Shown here one piece after another: positions 12,080-21,993 of a stretch of DNA of 25,301 bases (position 1 is its first letter; each line of letters begins with the position of its first letter). A model generated the notes under the pieces. The model saw only the letters and a program-made list of their open reading frames with translations. It was not told the origin of the DNA and did not search any database. A program made the translations under genes and the position numbers. Source of the stretch: Bacillota bacterium (GTDB taxonomy: Bacteria > Bacillota > Clostridia > Clostridiales > Clostridiaceae); assembly GCA_030706015.1 (NCBI GenBank), contig JAUZPI010000063.1, positions 1 to 25,301 on the forward strand, written 5' to 3'.

Positions 12080-13279
12080 CTACTTACTTGCTTTATAATT
12101 TTGTATTACTTCAGAACTATTTAAAGCCCTATTATAAATTCTAGTACAATATACAGTACCATTTGTATATCCTACATTTGTATTACACTTACCTACTCTA
12201 ATTTGAGGATTTACGGGTATTACAGCGCCTACATATGTATTTGTAACAATTAATGTTCCGTTCTTATATATTCGAATAACACTTCCATCATAAGTGCCAA
12301 CTATATGGGCTACATTATAGTCATTTGAAATAGCTAGGGAACAAGCAATATAAGTAGAACCATTTGTAATTACGAAATGAATCTGTCCTTGATAATATCT
12401 AAGACAAAATCCACTACTTGGATAAGTCCAGTTGTCTATAATACCCATAGACGTACTTGCATTAAAACTACTCATTTTAATTTTAGCTTCCAAAGTAATA
12501 TTTGTAATCGAAGTACCTAAAAAGTTAGAAGGTATTTGAAAATAATCGTCAACACCGTCTAGTTTAATACCCTTATTATTATCAGAACCACTTGACGTAT
12601 TGTATGCAAATCCAACTGAAGTCATTATGTTTCCCTTATACACGCTACTACTAGATACTATAAAACCTAAATTTGCGTCGCACCAAGACACATTAGGTTC
12701 ATTTCCAGCACCAAAAATTTGAGTAAGATTGTATATGCAAAACTCTTTTATATAAGTCTTTACCCACCCACTTGTAGCTTGGTCTTGAAAAACAATTGAG
12801 TCATTTAATCCTGTACTAGTATACGTGAACGAAAATAAACTATAATTTTTGTTTAGAGATACATTAGCCCCAGACCAAGGCGCCCGATTTATAGCAAATT
12901 GCATACTTTTATTAACGTCATTATCGGTACGTATTTTAGCCCCAACATATATAATATCACCATTAGTTGCTTGATATTTTGTTTGTATACCACCCCATTG
13001 GGCAGTTGGTGTATACACTTGTTCATTATTATATACTAACTTCCCTATCATATTTGAGTTATACACTGAAAATCCGTCCGCTATTCCGTCAGAGTCAGAG
13101 TCTAAAGCAAAATTGCCATTAGAAAACATATTAGTATAGTTGTATCTTATAGTGTTGCAGTTATCATAAATATAAGTGGACGGTGGAGAATTCCTAAAAT
13201 CAACACCGTTCAAATACATAACAAGACCATTTTTAACTATGTCCTTATTTTTCTTATTACCTAAAAGTAATAAACTCAT
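12080..13279 (-). CDS. Tail adhesin with C-terminal LamG-like domain
   Basis: 399 residues. The N-terminus (1-40) is a short attachment segment. Residues 45-200 look like a carbohydrate-binding beta-sandwich with a calcium-type loop (DSDSDGIADGF near 60-70). Residues 235-395 match the concanavalin/LamG plan: GIKLDGVDDYFQIPS, ITLEAKIKMSS, HIVGTYDGSVIRIYKNGTL, and a final TRIYNRALNSSEVIQNYK, which is the usual C-terminal signature of LamG_3 domains. Probably a receptor-binding protein at the tail tip that contacts cell-surface sugars. It is the last of a run of host-recognition genes, where sequences change fastest between related phages. Confidence 0.75.
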   Translation of the reverse strand: MSLLLLGNKKNKDIVKNGLVMYLNGVDFRNSPPSTYIYDNCNTIRYNYTNMFSNGNFALDSDSDGIADGFSVYNSNMIGKLVYNNEQVYTPTAQWGGIQTKYQATNGDIIYVGAKIRTDNDVNKSMQFAINRAPWSGANVSLNKNYSLFSFTYTSTGLNDSIVFQDQATSGWVKTYIKEFCIYNLTQIFGAGNEPNVSWCDANLGFIVSSSSVYKGNIMTSVGFAYNTSSGSDNNKGIKLDGVDDYFQIPSNFLGTSITNITLEAKIKMSSFNASTSMGIIDNWTYPSSGFCLRYYQGQIHFVITNGSTYIACSLAISNDYNVAHIVGTYDGSVIRIYKNGTLIVTNTYVGAVIPVNPQIRVGKCNTNVGYTNGTVYCTRIYNRALNSSEVIQNYKASK

Positions 13280-13289
13280 ATTACCACCC

Positions 13290-14012
13290 CTAATTTAGTA
13301 AGTAGAATTTTAGTATTAACGTTAATGTTTCACCATTTATAGGAGTATATGCACTGCTATTTATAAGAGCAAAATATAGTTTGCCATTCGAATCTAACTG
13401 ACATTTCCTTAGTACTTCAGTTTGCATAGTAATATTTGAAGTTGTACCATACTTTCTACTAGTATTCATTCCGTCAAGTGTAGCTACAAAATTTGTTCCT
13501 AAAGTATTAACATTAGGGTTAAATACCGAGTAATCTGCTAAAGCTGTATCAACAGCGGGATTATTTACATTAAAGATATCAACATATCCATTAAAAGGTG
13601 TATTAGCTCCATTATTACTAACTAAGAATGCTCCAGTTATTGCTATTTTCCTATTTGCTAAGTTTAATCCAGTTGCTGCCGATATATCTATACTAGGTAG
13701 AGAACTAGCTCCATTCCCCAATATTATTTGTCCAGCTGAATATGTAGTTACAGTCGATCCCCTAGTTATTGTCGTCTTTGCTGAGTATGCTGGTACAGTT
13801 GTTAATGTTTGTTCTAAATACCAACTAACACCATCGAAAATATACCTATTTTTCGTATCTGTCTCATAAAATGTACTCCCTGCTGAAACTGTTGTCGGTT
13901 TTGTAGCTGAACTGAGACCTGCTAATTTTTTCGTATCGGGCATATATTGACATATATTATCTAAGAATACGTCAATATTGCTATTTTTTGGATTTGGTGT
14001 GATAACTACCAT
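13290..14012 (-). CDS. Tail fibre/baseplate-appended protein
   Basis: 240 residues rich in Thr, Ser, Asn and Ala, with almost no long helices. Residues 46-66 (STFYETDTKNRYIFDGVSWY) are a motif I associate with phage baseplate and fibre proteins, where it forms a small beta-domain. The remaining 170 residues look like a beta-sandwich ending in LTLILKFYLLN. No enzymatic motif. Lies between the other fibre genes; AAAGGGATG precedes the ATG. Likely a structural or adhesive tail component. Confidence 0.6.
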   Translation of the reverse strand: MVVITPNPKNSNIDVFLDNICQYMPDTKKLAGLSSATKPTTVSAGSTFYETDTKNRYIFDGVSWYLEQTLTTVPAYSAKTTITRGSTVTTYSAGQIILGNGASSLPSIDISAATGLNLANRKIAITGAFLVSNNGANTPFNGYVDIFNVNNPAVDTALADYSVFNPNVNTLGTNFVATLDGMNTSRKYGTTSNITMQTEVLRKCQLDSNGKLYFALINSSAYTPINGETLTLILKFYLLN

Positions 14013-14037
14013 TTATATCATCCCTTTCTTATTTATA

Positions 14038-14829
14038 TTATGCAGTAAACCAAGACTCATTAAAACTAACTCTAGAATTACTTGTAACACCAAACAACAT
14101 TACAGATCCCGATGTATTAATTAAATAACTACCATTAGTAACACATGTCGATCCGGTATAGTTAACTATATATCCAAATATATTTTTAGTCGGATAATAC
14201 TTCGGATCTGTTATCTGTAACAATACTGTATTGTCGGTTATAGTACCACTTTTAGCATGACATGTTAATTGCACCTGTTTCCCAATAGCACTTAATCCCG
14301 TCTTATTCTTGAATTGAGTTGAATCGAAATCAACCCAGTTACTTGAATACGTGAAAGCTAAGTCTGTTTTCGCTAATGCTATACTATCTGCTGAGTTATT
14401 CATGGCTGATATTTTAGTTAAAGTTGAAGGGTTTGTATCAAATTTTGCGTAATCATAAAAAGTAAAAAAGCTTTCAACTAATGCATGAGTTATTTGTATG
14501 TGTGTCTTAGCATAGGTTAACCCTGCTTTAAAAAATACTCCATATTCATTCGTTCCAGTAGCTGCAATAAATACCTCAATTTTGCTACTTTCTAACGGTG
14601 TTAAATCTACAAAAGTTATTCCGTTCACATCTGCATAAATGAAGTACTCTTTTACTATCATGTTAGTGCCTAACCCATGCATCACTCTAAATTGAATTCT
14701 ATTAAATTGACTTGATACATTGTTCGAATTGGGGAGTGTTTTATTGAAACTCATAATTTTTGCTACATTGGTCGGTACAGAACTTGTAACATACTCTGTC
14801 TGAAAATCTCCTTCTTTTTTAATGTGCAT
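14038..14829 (-). CDS. Putative tail fibre protein
   Basis: 263 residues of beta-rich sequence without recognised motifs. Its ATG shares one base with the stop of the glycosidase gene (TAATG), so the two are coupled and probably made in matched amounts. Sequence features include a strand-rich N-terminus, a LALAKTDLAF-like centre and an aromatic C-terminal segment (VSFNESWFTA). The placement points to a fibre or tip protein that works with the glycosidase. Confidence 0.5.
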   Translation of the reverse strand: MHIKKEGDFQTEYVTSSVPTNVAKIMSFNKTLPNSNNVSSQFNRIQFRVMHGLGTNMIVKEYFIYADVNGITFVDLTPLESSKIEVFIAATGTNEYGVFFKAGLTYAKTHIQITHALVESFFTFYDYAKFDTNPSTLTKISAMNNSADSIALAKTDLAFTYSSNWVDFDSTQFKNKTGLSAIGKQVQLTCHAKSGTITDNTVLLQITDPKYYPTKNIFGYIVNYTGSTCVTNGSYLINTSGSVMLFGVTSNSRVSFNESWFTA

Positions 14830-15950
14830 TAGTTTATTCCCCCTTTCAAATATGAGCTAATTAGAGGTTTCATTTTATCTGTGTAGGTTGTAAATGTTGA
14901 ATCATACCACCAGTTAACTGCAAGTAAAGTGTCGGTATCATATTGTTTTAAGCTCTCAAACAGTCCATACAAATACCTATATCCTGTTTCTCCATTCGAT
15001 AATATTCCATACCTTAATGAACTATCTCCAGGAACAAAAAAGTTGTACCAATAGTCCATTATCCCTGTTTCACTCATGATTACTGGTTTGCCACCATATT
15101 GTTGTCTTATCTGTCTAATAACATTATGTAATCCATAATTATTCCAACCATCAAGACAATCTTGCATTGTAGTATATTGCCCTTTATTTCCTATAGGCGG
15201 ATACCCATTCACCATAAAGATATCGCACGCATTTTTAACTGTATCATCTACTATTATCCAGCTAGACCACCCATCTGCACTGACACCAGCACAACTTACG
15301 CTCACTTTAAATCCGTCATTTTTAGCTATATTAAAACATTCTAATACAAAAGGAACGAAATCATATACAACACTATTGTAAGTAACTCCATTAACCTTAT
15401 AGAAATTCTGCCATTCATTGAATAACCCTAAATATTGAATTCCATTATTTTTATATCTATCACATACCTCTTGCACCATAGCTTTAAATTTAGTCTTGAA
15501 AGCATCTATACCCATGGCAAATACATTGTCTATTGTGTAACCTTCATGAAACTTCATGAAAAACACAGGAATCCCTAATTGATTACATTTTGATATTACA
15601 TAATCAATAGTTGTCAAATTTGTTTGATAATATAATGTATTTGTATCTGACCTATAACCTATATGAATTGGTATGCTTATCCCTTCAATTCCTGCATTTT
15701 TATAAGCAATTAATGTTGAATCTAAAGTGTTTGTATTATAACTTACAGTTCTATACTGATTGTTATCATCTAAATAATTCATGCAATAAATAGTCTGCGT
15801 AAACTTAGGCTTAAATTTTCTACCAAACACTTTATCATTAATATCTTTACTCTTATTATCTAGTTGTGTATATACTTGATTAGCTTGATTTATAGATTGA
15901 TCTAATTGTTCTTTTGCTGTTGTTAAGATACTTGTTGTAATATTACTCAT
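14829..15950 (-). CDS. Tail-associated glycoside hydrolase (clan GH-A-like TIM barrel)
   Basis: 373 residues. Residues 1-40 form a coiled-coil (TTAKEQLDQSINQANQVYTQ) suited to trimerising or docking on the baseplate. Residues 48-370 look like a (beta/alpha)8 barrel. LGLFNEW at 174-180 supplies Asn178-Glu179, the acid/base pair typical of clan GH-A after strand 4. VIMSETG at 290-296 supplies Glu294, the expected nucleophile after strand 7. The 115-residue spacing is normal for this clan. VNWWYD near 345-350 fits the strand-8 aromatic position. The enzyme would cut a surface polysaccharide at the tail tip during adsorption. Substrate and exact GH family cannot be read from sequence alone. Confidence 0.75.
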   Translation of the reverse strand: MSNITTSILTTAKEQLDQSINQANQVYTQLDNKSKDINDKVFGRKFKPKFTQTIYCMNYLDDNNQYRTVSYNTNTLDSTLIAYKNAGIEGISIPIHIGYRSDTNTLYYQTNLTTIDYVISKCNQLGIPVFFMKFHEGYTIDNVFAMGIDAFKTKFKAMVQEVCDRYKNNGIQYLGLFNEWQNFYKVNGVTYNSVVYDFVPFVLECFNIAKNDGFKVSVSCAGVSADGWSSWIIVDDTVKNACDIFMVNGYPPIGNKGQYTTMQDCLDGWNNYGLHNVIRQIRQQYGGKPVIMSETGIMDYWYNFFVPGDSSLRYGILSNGETGYRYLYGLFESLKQYDTDTLLAVNWWYDSTFTTYTDKMKPLISSYLKGGIN

Positions 15951-15965
15951 TGGCTATACTCCTTT

Positions 15966-16853
15966 CTAAGCAGTTCTTTGCCACATATATATACCAAATG
16001 TTGGGGGAAGTATGTTATGTGCATCTGCAATTCCATTGTTAGCTGTAACCATTACACGATCACCAAAACCAGCACCTCCAACTGGTAGACCATATCCAAC
16101 AGCTTCGGTTTTTGTCGTTTCAATACCCAACTCATCATATGTTAATTTATGTTGATATTCTCCAACATTCGCACCAGCTTTAAATTCTTTTGTAAGAGTA
16201 TTTTTATCAGTTCCAGTTCCTACCCCTACAAATACCTGTCCTTTACCAACTTGTATCCATGTTGTATTTGGATATTTTATATTTGGGTCTGTAGTATCTG
16301 CAAAAGGTTTTATACTGCCAACAGGATGCTCTATTTCTACTACTAAAGCTCTTAAGTCTGATATCTTAACATAATTAGCTAACATTCCATTACCAATAGA
16401 TTGATCTAAATCATTTTTAGCCTTAGTTGCAGTAGTAACATTTGATTGTAAATCTTCTATTACACTTGTTATTAATGCACTAGATGCTGCATTTTCATCT
16501 ATAGCATTTGATTCAACAATAATATCTCTGCAAAATGTGCCTACTCGTTCAGTACCATCAATACTTTCAACTATTACGTTAAATATACCAGTCTCACTAT
16601 TTAATGCTGCCTCTCTAGGTATAACAAAACTTATTGAGTTACTGCTTATAGTTATTCCAGTCGAGATAATTATTATAGTTGAACCTACAACCATTTCAAT
16701 CTTCGGTATATCATTGCCTATTATATAGGCTGAACCGTCTGGCTGGTAAAGATTAAATTTAAAAGGTACTTTTCTATCATATTGATTAAGTCTAATAGGT
16801 TCATCAGTCACTTTTTTATTAAGATAAAAGTCGAAACTTTGTACATCTATCAT
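15966..16853 (-). CDS. Baseplate upper protein (BppU-like N-terminus) with collar-type C-terminus
   Basis: 295 residues. Residues 1-115 show the BppU/DUF2479 N-terminal plan: a charged start, then RKVPFKFNLYQPDGSAYIIG and strand-rich sequence to about 113. A helical linker (120-160) follows. Residues 172-295 match the tail-collar/baseplate Gp10-like domain: VEIEHPVGSIKPF, TTWIQVGKGQVFVGVGTGTD, and the terminal NILPPTFGIYMWQRTA. It would hold the receptor-binding fibres on the baseplate. Its ATG overlaps the stop of the Tal gene (ATGA). Confidence 0.75.
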   Translation of the reverse strand: MIDVQSFDFYLNKKVTDEPIRLNQYDRKVPFKFNLYQPDGSAYIIGNDIPKIEMVVGSTIIIISTGITISSNSISFVIPREAALNSETGIFNVIVESIDGTERVGTFCRDIIVESNAIDENAASSALITSVIEDLQSNVTTATKAKNDLDQSIGNGMLANYVKISDLRALVVEIEHPVGSIKPFADTTDPNIKYPNTTWIQVGKGQVFVGVGTGTDKNTLTKEFKAGANVGEYQHKLTYDELGIETTKTEAVGYGLPVGGAGFGDRVMVTANNGIADAHNILPPTFGIYMWQRTA

Positions 16854-18991
16854 ACTGTCACCTCGCTTTCTAAAGATTTTAAGTGTCTTTCTAATGTCAT
16901 ATCTTCAAAGTTTTTACGTTTGCCCTCAAGTTTATATTTAAAAGATACTTCTTTATCTGATTGAATAATAAAAAAGCTAGGTTCTGTGGATTCTACCCAT
17001 ACATCTCCACGACCTAACTTCGTAATCCAAACATTATATTCTAATTTTGTATTTATACATTCTTGTATTACATTTTGAATATCAATTTTGCATGTATATG
17101 TTCCATCAGATTGTAATTCTGTTGTATATATATTCTCTATAGAAGTATATGTCAAAAGTGAATTTACATCTTCATTTGCGTAAAAAGGTACTTGTCCGAA
17201 ATTTTCAGTTTTCTGTAAACAATTTTTATTCCCATTAACTGATAGGTTCCCATTAACTGCAATATTACCAGAAACTATAGCATTAACAAGAGAAGCATCT
17301 CCACCAAAATTTATATTAGTAGCGTTAAGTGCAATTACATCTTGTAAAAAAATAATAAAAGAAGTACTATCACTTTTACCTATAGACAATCCATCTTTTG
17401 TTAAAATATCCATCCAAGTATTAGAAGTTATTTGACCTTGCGAAATCAATATATCTAAATCTATTTTTCCGTTATTTCCATGAGTTTTAAATTCACCAGT
17501 ATCAAGATTCCAACTAGAGCCATTACCACTTATTAACCCTTTATTTAAGAACATTTCTCCTGTTTTTAAGTTCCAAAAACTTTTTCCATCTACTGACTGT
17601 ATCAATACTGCAGTTAATATTCCTGCTACAATTTGATCTGCAAAGAATCCTTTTCCTGTTCCAAACGTTCTCCAATTCCAATCCTTGCCGTCACTAGTTC
17701 TTTCACTAGCAATTTCAAATCCCATTGTGCCTATACACATAGCTCCGAAAGTTGGACTATTAGAATCTAGGTCTTCAAACAACATAGCTCTAACGTGTTG
17801 AGTTTGTGCTATGCTTTTTAGAGCCTTAAACTTTGTCTGTAATGCATTAATAGTACCCTCTATTGCATCAGCTTTTACGCTTCCATTTCCATTAAGTATA
17901 TTGCTAACCCTATTTGTTATATCGCTCTGATTGTCGAAATAATTTGCTACTGCATTCCCTAATTCAATAGTTAAAGTTCTAGCCACATCAGAATCCAAGT
18001 CAACTTCCCATTCAAGGCTAATGCACCTAGCTTTTATATCAATATCAATTCCATAATGTCTGCATGTTACTATATCACCTAAACCTACATCTTCTAATAC
18101 TTCATACCCTTTATATTCTGTAGTATTTCTAAGTAGTGCCATGCTAACCTTGTAATTTACGGAAGGTGTATCTATTCCACCTTCAAATAACTTATTACAA
18201 CGATTTATCATTTCAGCTTGTGCTAGTTCTAGCGTATCATACCCCTCTGTATCATTAATACTATCCTTAACTTTTATATCATCAAAAGTTATAAATCTAT
18301 GTATTATATTCGCATACTTATTTATATTGGGACTATCAACCCACGGACTAGAACCATTAAGTTTTATTCCATTTGCACCTATAGGTATTATTCTAGTTAC
18401 TACATCATCATCATTTACGTCTTCCTCAATATCATCTAAATTATACCCAAATTCAGCTCTAACTCCATAATCACCACCTAATTTACGATTAATGATTATA
18501 TTATAGTTATTAAGGTATAATTCTCCTCCCCATATTTTTAAGAATGAATTATCACCAGTTAACATTGTAAGTACATTTTTATTTTCATCTTCTAAATTAT
18601 TTAATGTAGGTATATCACTTGTTATTGAAAAAGGTGTATCTTTTAACAAATAAGTAAGAGCTTCTTGACCATTCTTATTTTGAATTAAAATTGAAAATAG
18701 AGGATAGTTTTTTAGATCAAAGAATATATGTCTAGCATAAGCAATAATACTAGTTCCTTTCTTTTCTCTATTGTAAATTCTAAATAACTGTTTATCGCTC
18801 CAAGGTGTTGGACAAGATATAACATTGTCATTTATTAGACTTTTCCATCTACCCTCTTTGTCAAAAGAGTGTTCAACTTCAATTGTGCAATCTCCATTTA
18901 GTTGTATTTTCCCTGTGCAACTTGTAGGTGATAGATTCATATCTCCATTAGCATCATAATTTATATTATTGTGATAGTACACTTGAACCAA
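16850..18991 (-). CDS. Tail-associated protein Tal (prophage tail/endopeptidase-like family)
   Basis: 713 residues. The N-terminal 370 residues match the baseplate-hub 'Prophage_tail' plan: beta-rich sections, ELYLNNYNIIINRKLGGDYG at about 157-176, and LEDVGLGDIVTCRHYGIDID near 300. The C-terminal half contains short repeats about 'GEMFLNKG', 'GEFKTHG' and 'VNGNLSVNG', typical of the trimeric fibre extension. The start is a TTG at 18991, 7 bases after GGAGGTG. It sits between Dit and the baseplate proteins, the usual Tal position. Tal closes the tail tube and opens on contact with the cell. Confidence 0.8.
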   Translation of the reverse strand: MVQVYYHNNINYDANGDMNLSPTSCTGKIQLNGDCTIEVEHSFDKEGRWKSLINDNVISCPTPWSDKQLFRIYNREKKGTSIIAYARHIFFDLKNYPLFSILIQNKNGQEALTYLLKDTPFSITSDIPTLNNLEDENKNVLTMLTGDNSFLKIWGGELYLNNYNIIINRKLGGDYGVRAEFGYNLDDIEEDVNDDDVVTRIIPIGANGIKLNGSSPWVDSPNINKYANIIHRFITFDDIKVKDSINDTEGYDTLELAQAEMINRCNKLFEGGIDTPSVNYKVSMALLRNTTEYKGYEVLEDVGLGDIVTCRHYGIDIDIKARCISLEWEVDLDSDVARTLTIELGNAVANYFDNQSDITNRVSNILNGNGSVKADAIEGTINALQTKFKALKSIAQTQHVRAMLFEDLDSNSPTFGAMCIGTMGFEIASERTSDGKDWNWRTFGTGKGFFADQIVAGILTAVLIQSVDGKSFWNLKTGEMFLNKGLISGNGSSWNLDTGEFKTHGNNGKIDLDILISQGQITSNTWMDILTKDGLSIGKSDSTSFIIFLQDVIALNATNINFGGDASLVNAIVSGNIAVNGNLSVNGNKNCLQKTENFGQVPFYANEDVNSLLTYTSIENIYTTELQSDGTYTCKIDIQNVIQECINTKLEYNVWITKLGRGDVWVESTEPSFFIIQSDKEVSFKYKLEGKRKNFEDMTLERHLKSLESEVTV

Positions 18992-19690
18992 TTATATACA
19001 CCTCCAATTAGGCACTATTTTTATGTCAAACCCACTTGTATAGGTGAAAATATTGTTACCTTCTTTTAAATATAAGTCTTTATATTTCCCTGTAAGTGCT
19101 GCATTATTCATAGTTCTATCAAATCTATAACATAACCCTTTTCCAGTATCAATTATTAAGTTTTGCCCTACATTAGCAGTAATATTAATACCGTTTATAG
19201 TCAATGTAAGTAATCCTTCACCAGTTATTTTGTAAATTGGTCTACATACTTCATATGGATTATTAATTAAACTGGCTAAATTACGCTCTTTTGCTCCATC
19301 TACTAGATACATATAAGGTTCACATGTAAATGTTAATGTGAATCTGCCTATTTTCTTAAATGTTCTATTAAAGTCAGATATTTTTGTCTTTTTTACTATA
19401 AAAAAATAACTCAAATCATCACTAAATTTAAGTTTATTGTCGCTGAAATTAATCCATTTTTTTATTTTTCTAGAAAACTCACTGAAATTATTAGGGTTAT
19501 ATTCAACAAAATTCATTTCTATTGATATTTCTATATCCGGATATGTTCCTAAATCTTCATATAAGTCACCGCATTTCCCTTGAACAGGTGTAATCCTATA
19601 ACTTCTTTCCGGAACTGGTATAGAGGGTCTTTTTACTACTTTTATTCCTAAATCTTTGCTTGTAGTATTGTTAAACACAACAAAATACAT
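18992..19690 (-). CDS. Distal tail protein Dit
   Basis: 232 residues. The N-terminal segment (VVFNNTTSKDLGIKVVKRPS), the PERSYRITPVQGKCGDLYED region (28-47), and the middle strand RFTLTFTCEPYMYL (116-129) are typical of siphovirus Dit proteins. These form the hexameric hub between tail tube and Tal. The C-terminal part (150-232) is a beta-sandwich ending WRCI. It follows the tape measure and precedes Tal, the canonical order. Confidence 0.8.
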   Translation of the reverse strand: MYFVVFNNTTSKDLGIKVVKRPSIPVPERSYRITPVQGKCGDLYEDLGTYPDIEISIEMNFVEYNPNNFSEFSRKIKKWINFSDNKLKFSDDLSYFFIVKKTKISDFNRTFKKIGRFTLTFTCEPYMYLVDGAKERNLASLINNPYEVCRPIYKITGEGLLTLTINGINITANVGQNLIIDTGKGLCYRFDRTMNNAALTGKYKDLYLKEGNNIFTYTSGFDIKIVPNWRCI

Positions 19691-19693
19691 TCC

Positions 19694-21976
19694 CTATACC
19701 ACTCCTTTACTTATATTCCTATTACTCTGTATTCTAGTAATTTGTTTTTGGACTTGAGTAGTTACCATATCCGTTAATTTCTTACTATCCATGTTATTCT
19801 CTACATTTACTATTACATAGATTGGTTGATTATTAGATTGTTGTTGCTGAATATTCTTTTTAGTAATATTATCAATATTTTTATACATAGAATCCAAAGG
19901 GATAACTGCTTCTGCATTAGCACCTTGTCCATTCCCCCATGCATCACCCACTACTGTATTCCCACCTAAAAGCGTTGGTTTATCAAGTATTCCACCTTGG
20001 TTTAGATATTTTATTTTAGGTATATCAAAACCAAAATTTTTACCACCGTAAATTGGAATGTATGAAGGTATCTTAACATTAATCTTATTAAGCCCATCTA
20101 TTGCCATGTTTATTAGCCCAATTACACCATTAAGCGGTGCTTTTGCTATCCCTATAAAAGTATTAAATATTCCTCCAAAAATTTCTTTAACTCCATTCCA
20201 TGCTCTATTCCAATCACCAGTAAATACACCACCGATAAAGTCTACAATTCCATGAAATACCTCTTTAATTCCATCAATAATATTCTTAAAATTAGCCACA
20301 TAAGCATTAATTATGTTTCCTAATATCCCAAACTTTTGAGTCCAATCTGTAGCAAACACACTGCCTAGCCACGTTGAAAAAGCTTGGAATTTCTCCTTTA
20401 TAAAACCCCACATCTCACTACATTTTGCTTTTATTACATCCCAATTCTTGTAGAGCAATATTCCTATCCCAATTAATGCACCAATAGCCATAATAACAAC
20501 ACCTATTGGATTTGCTATTAATACAGCATTGAGCCCACCTTGTGCTATTGTTTGTAATATGGTAGTAGCTTTAAGAACTCCAATCACTTCATTGTATTTT
20601 TTTATTGCATCTGTTATAGTAATTATTACTTTAAACCCTATTATTACACCCAACAACCCCTTAAGAACTGGCACTAACCAATTTGCATTATCTGAAATAA
20701 ATTTAATTCCACTAGATACTTTTGCTAATGTCTTACTTGCGAATTCTTGTATTTTAGGCATATTCCCGGTTAACCACTCTGAAAATTTACCTAAATAAGG
20801 CACTAATTCTGCAATTATTTTCTGACCTATTGAATTGAACTGTTCTTTTACATCTTTCATTGATTTATTAAATGTAGCCATTGAAGCTACTGAACTGTCT
20901 GACATTACTAACCCTAATTCATGGGCCCTTTGTTTTAATTCATCAATTCCAGCACTACCTTTATTAAGAATAGGTAATAAATCAGTATAACTTCCTCCAA
21001 ATATTCTTTGCGCTATAATATTCCTTTCTGTTACATCTGTCATTCCAGCTAATTTTGTCATTGCTTCTTCAAATAATTGTCCAGTAGGTCTCAATTTGCC
21101 AGTGCTATCGGCAATATTTATACCTAGATTTTGAAAAGCAGCAGTTGCCTTTTTACTTTCATCATCAGCCTTACCCATTGTAATCCCTAATTTATTTATA
21201 GATGATTGCATAACATCAGTAGAACTTCCCATCTTATTAAATACATATGACCATTCTTGAGTGTCATTAATGTTTAATTGTGTAGCAGCAGATAGTTTTT
21301 TTGTAGCACTTGCAGTATTTAATGTATCTGTAGCTAATTTTAATAATCCTGTAACTGCTATTCCTGTTGCTGAGGCTATTGCTAACCCCCACTTTGAAAA
21401 CATTCCACTATTTTTAGTTAATGTTTCACTAGAATCCTCTGTCTTTTTAATGCTTTTCTCAACTTCATTACTAGAATCTGCTAATGCTTTTTTATTCTTC
21501 AATATTGCAGTTTCTTCTTTATTCATAGCAGTAATTGCCTTTGTTAACTCTGTCTCATTTCTTGCTATAGCCTTTTCATTCTTAGCATATTCACTCTCAA
21601 GATTAGCAATATCTTTAGCTAGTGCCTTACTTTCAGCACTATTCTTTCCAGTAGCTTGTACACTTGCTAAATATTCTTTATTAGCTTTTTCTATACTGCT
21701 TGTTAGTGTATTTTGTCTATTATTTAGCTTTTCTGTATCACTGTTCAAAGCAGCAATTTTTTCTTTATACAAAGCAACTTTTTGACTTGATCCATTAATA
21801 GTTTCTGATAATAACCTTTGTTTAGCAGTTAATTGTTCTGTAGATGTACCGAATAACTCTGCTTTTTGACTAGCTAATGCACATTCACTTGTAACTCTTT
21901 GTAAGTTGTTTGTAACCTGTGCCATTTGTTTCTGAAAGTCTGACGTATCTGCTCCTATTTTTACGCTTGCAGCCAT
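19694..21976 (-). CDS. Tape measure protein
   Basis: 760 residues. Residues 1-190 are a long coiled-coil with the usual start (SVKIGADTSDFQKQMAQV). Residues 240-400 carry a conserved TMP core (MTDVTERNIIAQRIFGGSY region). Two hydrophobic stretches lie near 440-455 and 480-505 (IANPIGVVIMAIGALIGIGI) and may enter the host membrane during DNA injection. Two tandem W-rich repeats (KEVFHGIVDFIGGVFTGDW and similar) follow at about 560-610. No lytic domain. GAGGTGAT precedes the ATG. At about 0.15 nm per residue this predicts a tail near 110 nm, a family-based estimate. Confidence 0.85.
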   Translation of the reverse strand: MAASVKIGADTSDFQKQMAQVTNNLQRVTSECALASQKAELFGTSTEQLTAKQRLLSETINGSSQKVALYKEKIAALNSDTEKLNNRQNTLTSSIEKANKEYLASVQATGKNSAESKALAKDIANLESEYAKNEKAIARNETELTKAITAMNKEETAILKNKKALADSSNEVEKSIKKTEDSSETLTKNSGMFSKWGLAIASATGIAVTGLLKLATDTLNTASATKKLSAATQLNINDTQEWSYVFNKMGSSTDVMQSSINKLGITMGKADDESKKATAAFQNLGINIADSTGKLRPTGQLFEEAMTKLAGMTDVTERNIIAQRIFGGSYTDLLPILNKGSAGIDELKQRAHELGLVMSDSSVASMATFNKSMKDVKEQFNSIGQKIIAELVPYLGKFSEWLTGNMPKIQEFASKTLAKVSSGIKFISDNANWLVPVLKGLLGVIIGFKVIITITDAIKKYNEVIGVLKATTILQTIAQGGLNAVLIANPIGVVIMAIGALIGIGILLYKNWDVIKAKCSEMWGFIKEKFQAFSTWLGSVFATDWTQKFGILGNIINAYVANFKNIIDGIKEVFHGIVDFIGGVFTGDWNRAWNGVKEIFGGIFNTFIGIAKAPLNGVIGLINMAIDGLNKINVKIPSYIPIYGGKNFGFDIPKIKYLNQGGILDKPTLLGGNTVVGDAWGNGQGANAEAVIPLDSMYKNIDNITKKNIQQQQSNNQPIYVIVNVENNMDSKKLTDMVTTQVQKQITRIQSNRNISKGVV

Positions 21977-21993
21977 TAAATCACCTCACTTTC

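Noticed and set aside
20529..20798. 89-codon plus-strand frame opposite the tape measure gene
   Set aside because: Overlaps a well-supported gene in full and has no ribosome binding site.
21261..21785. 174-codon plus-strand frame inside the tape measure gene
   Set aside because: It is the antisense shadow of a coiled-coil coding region, hydrophobic because it mirrors charged codons. No ribosome site or promoter.
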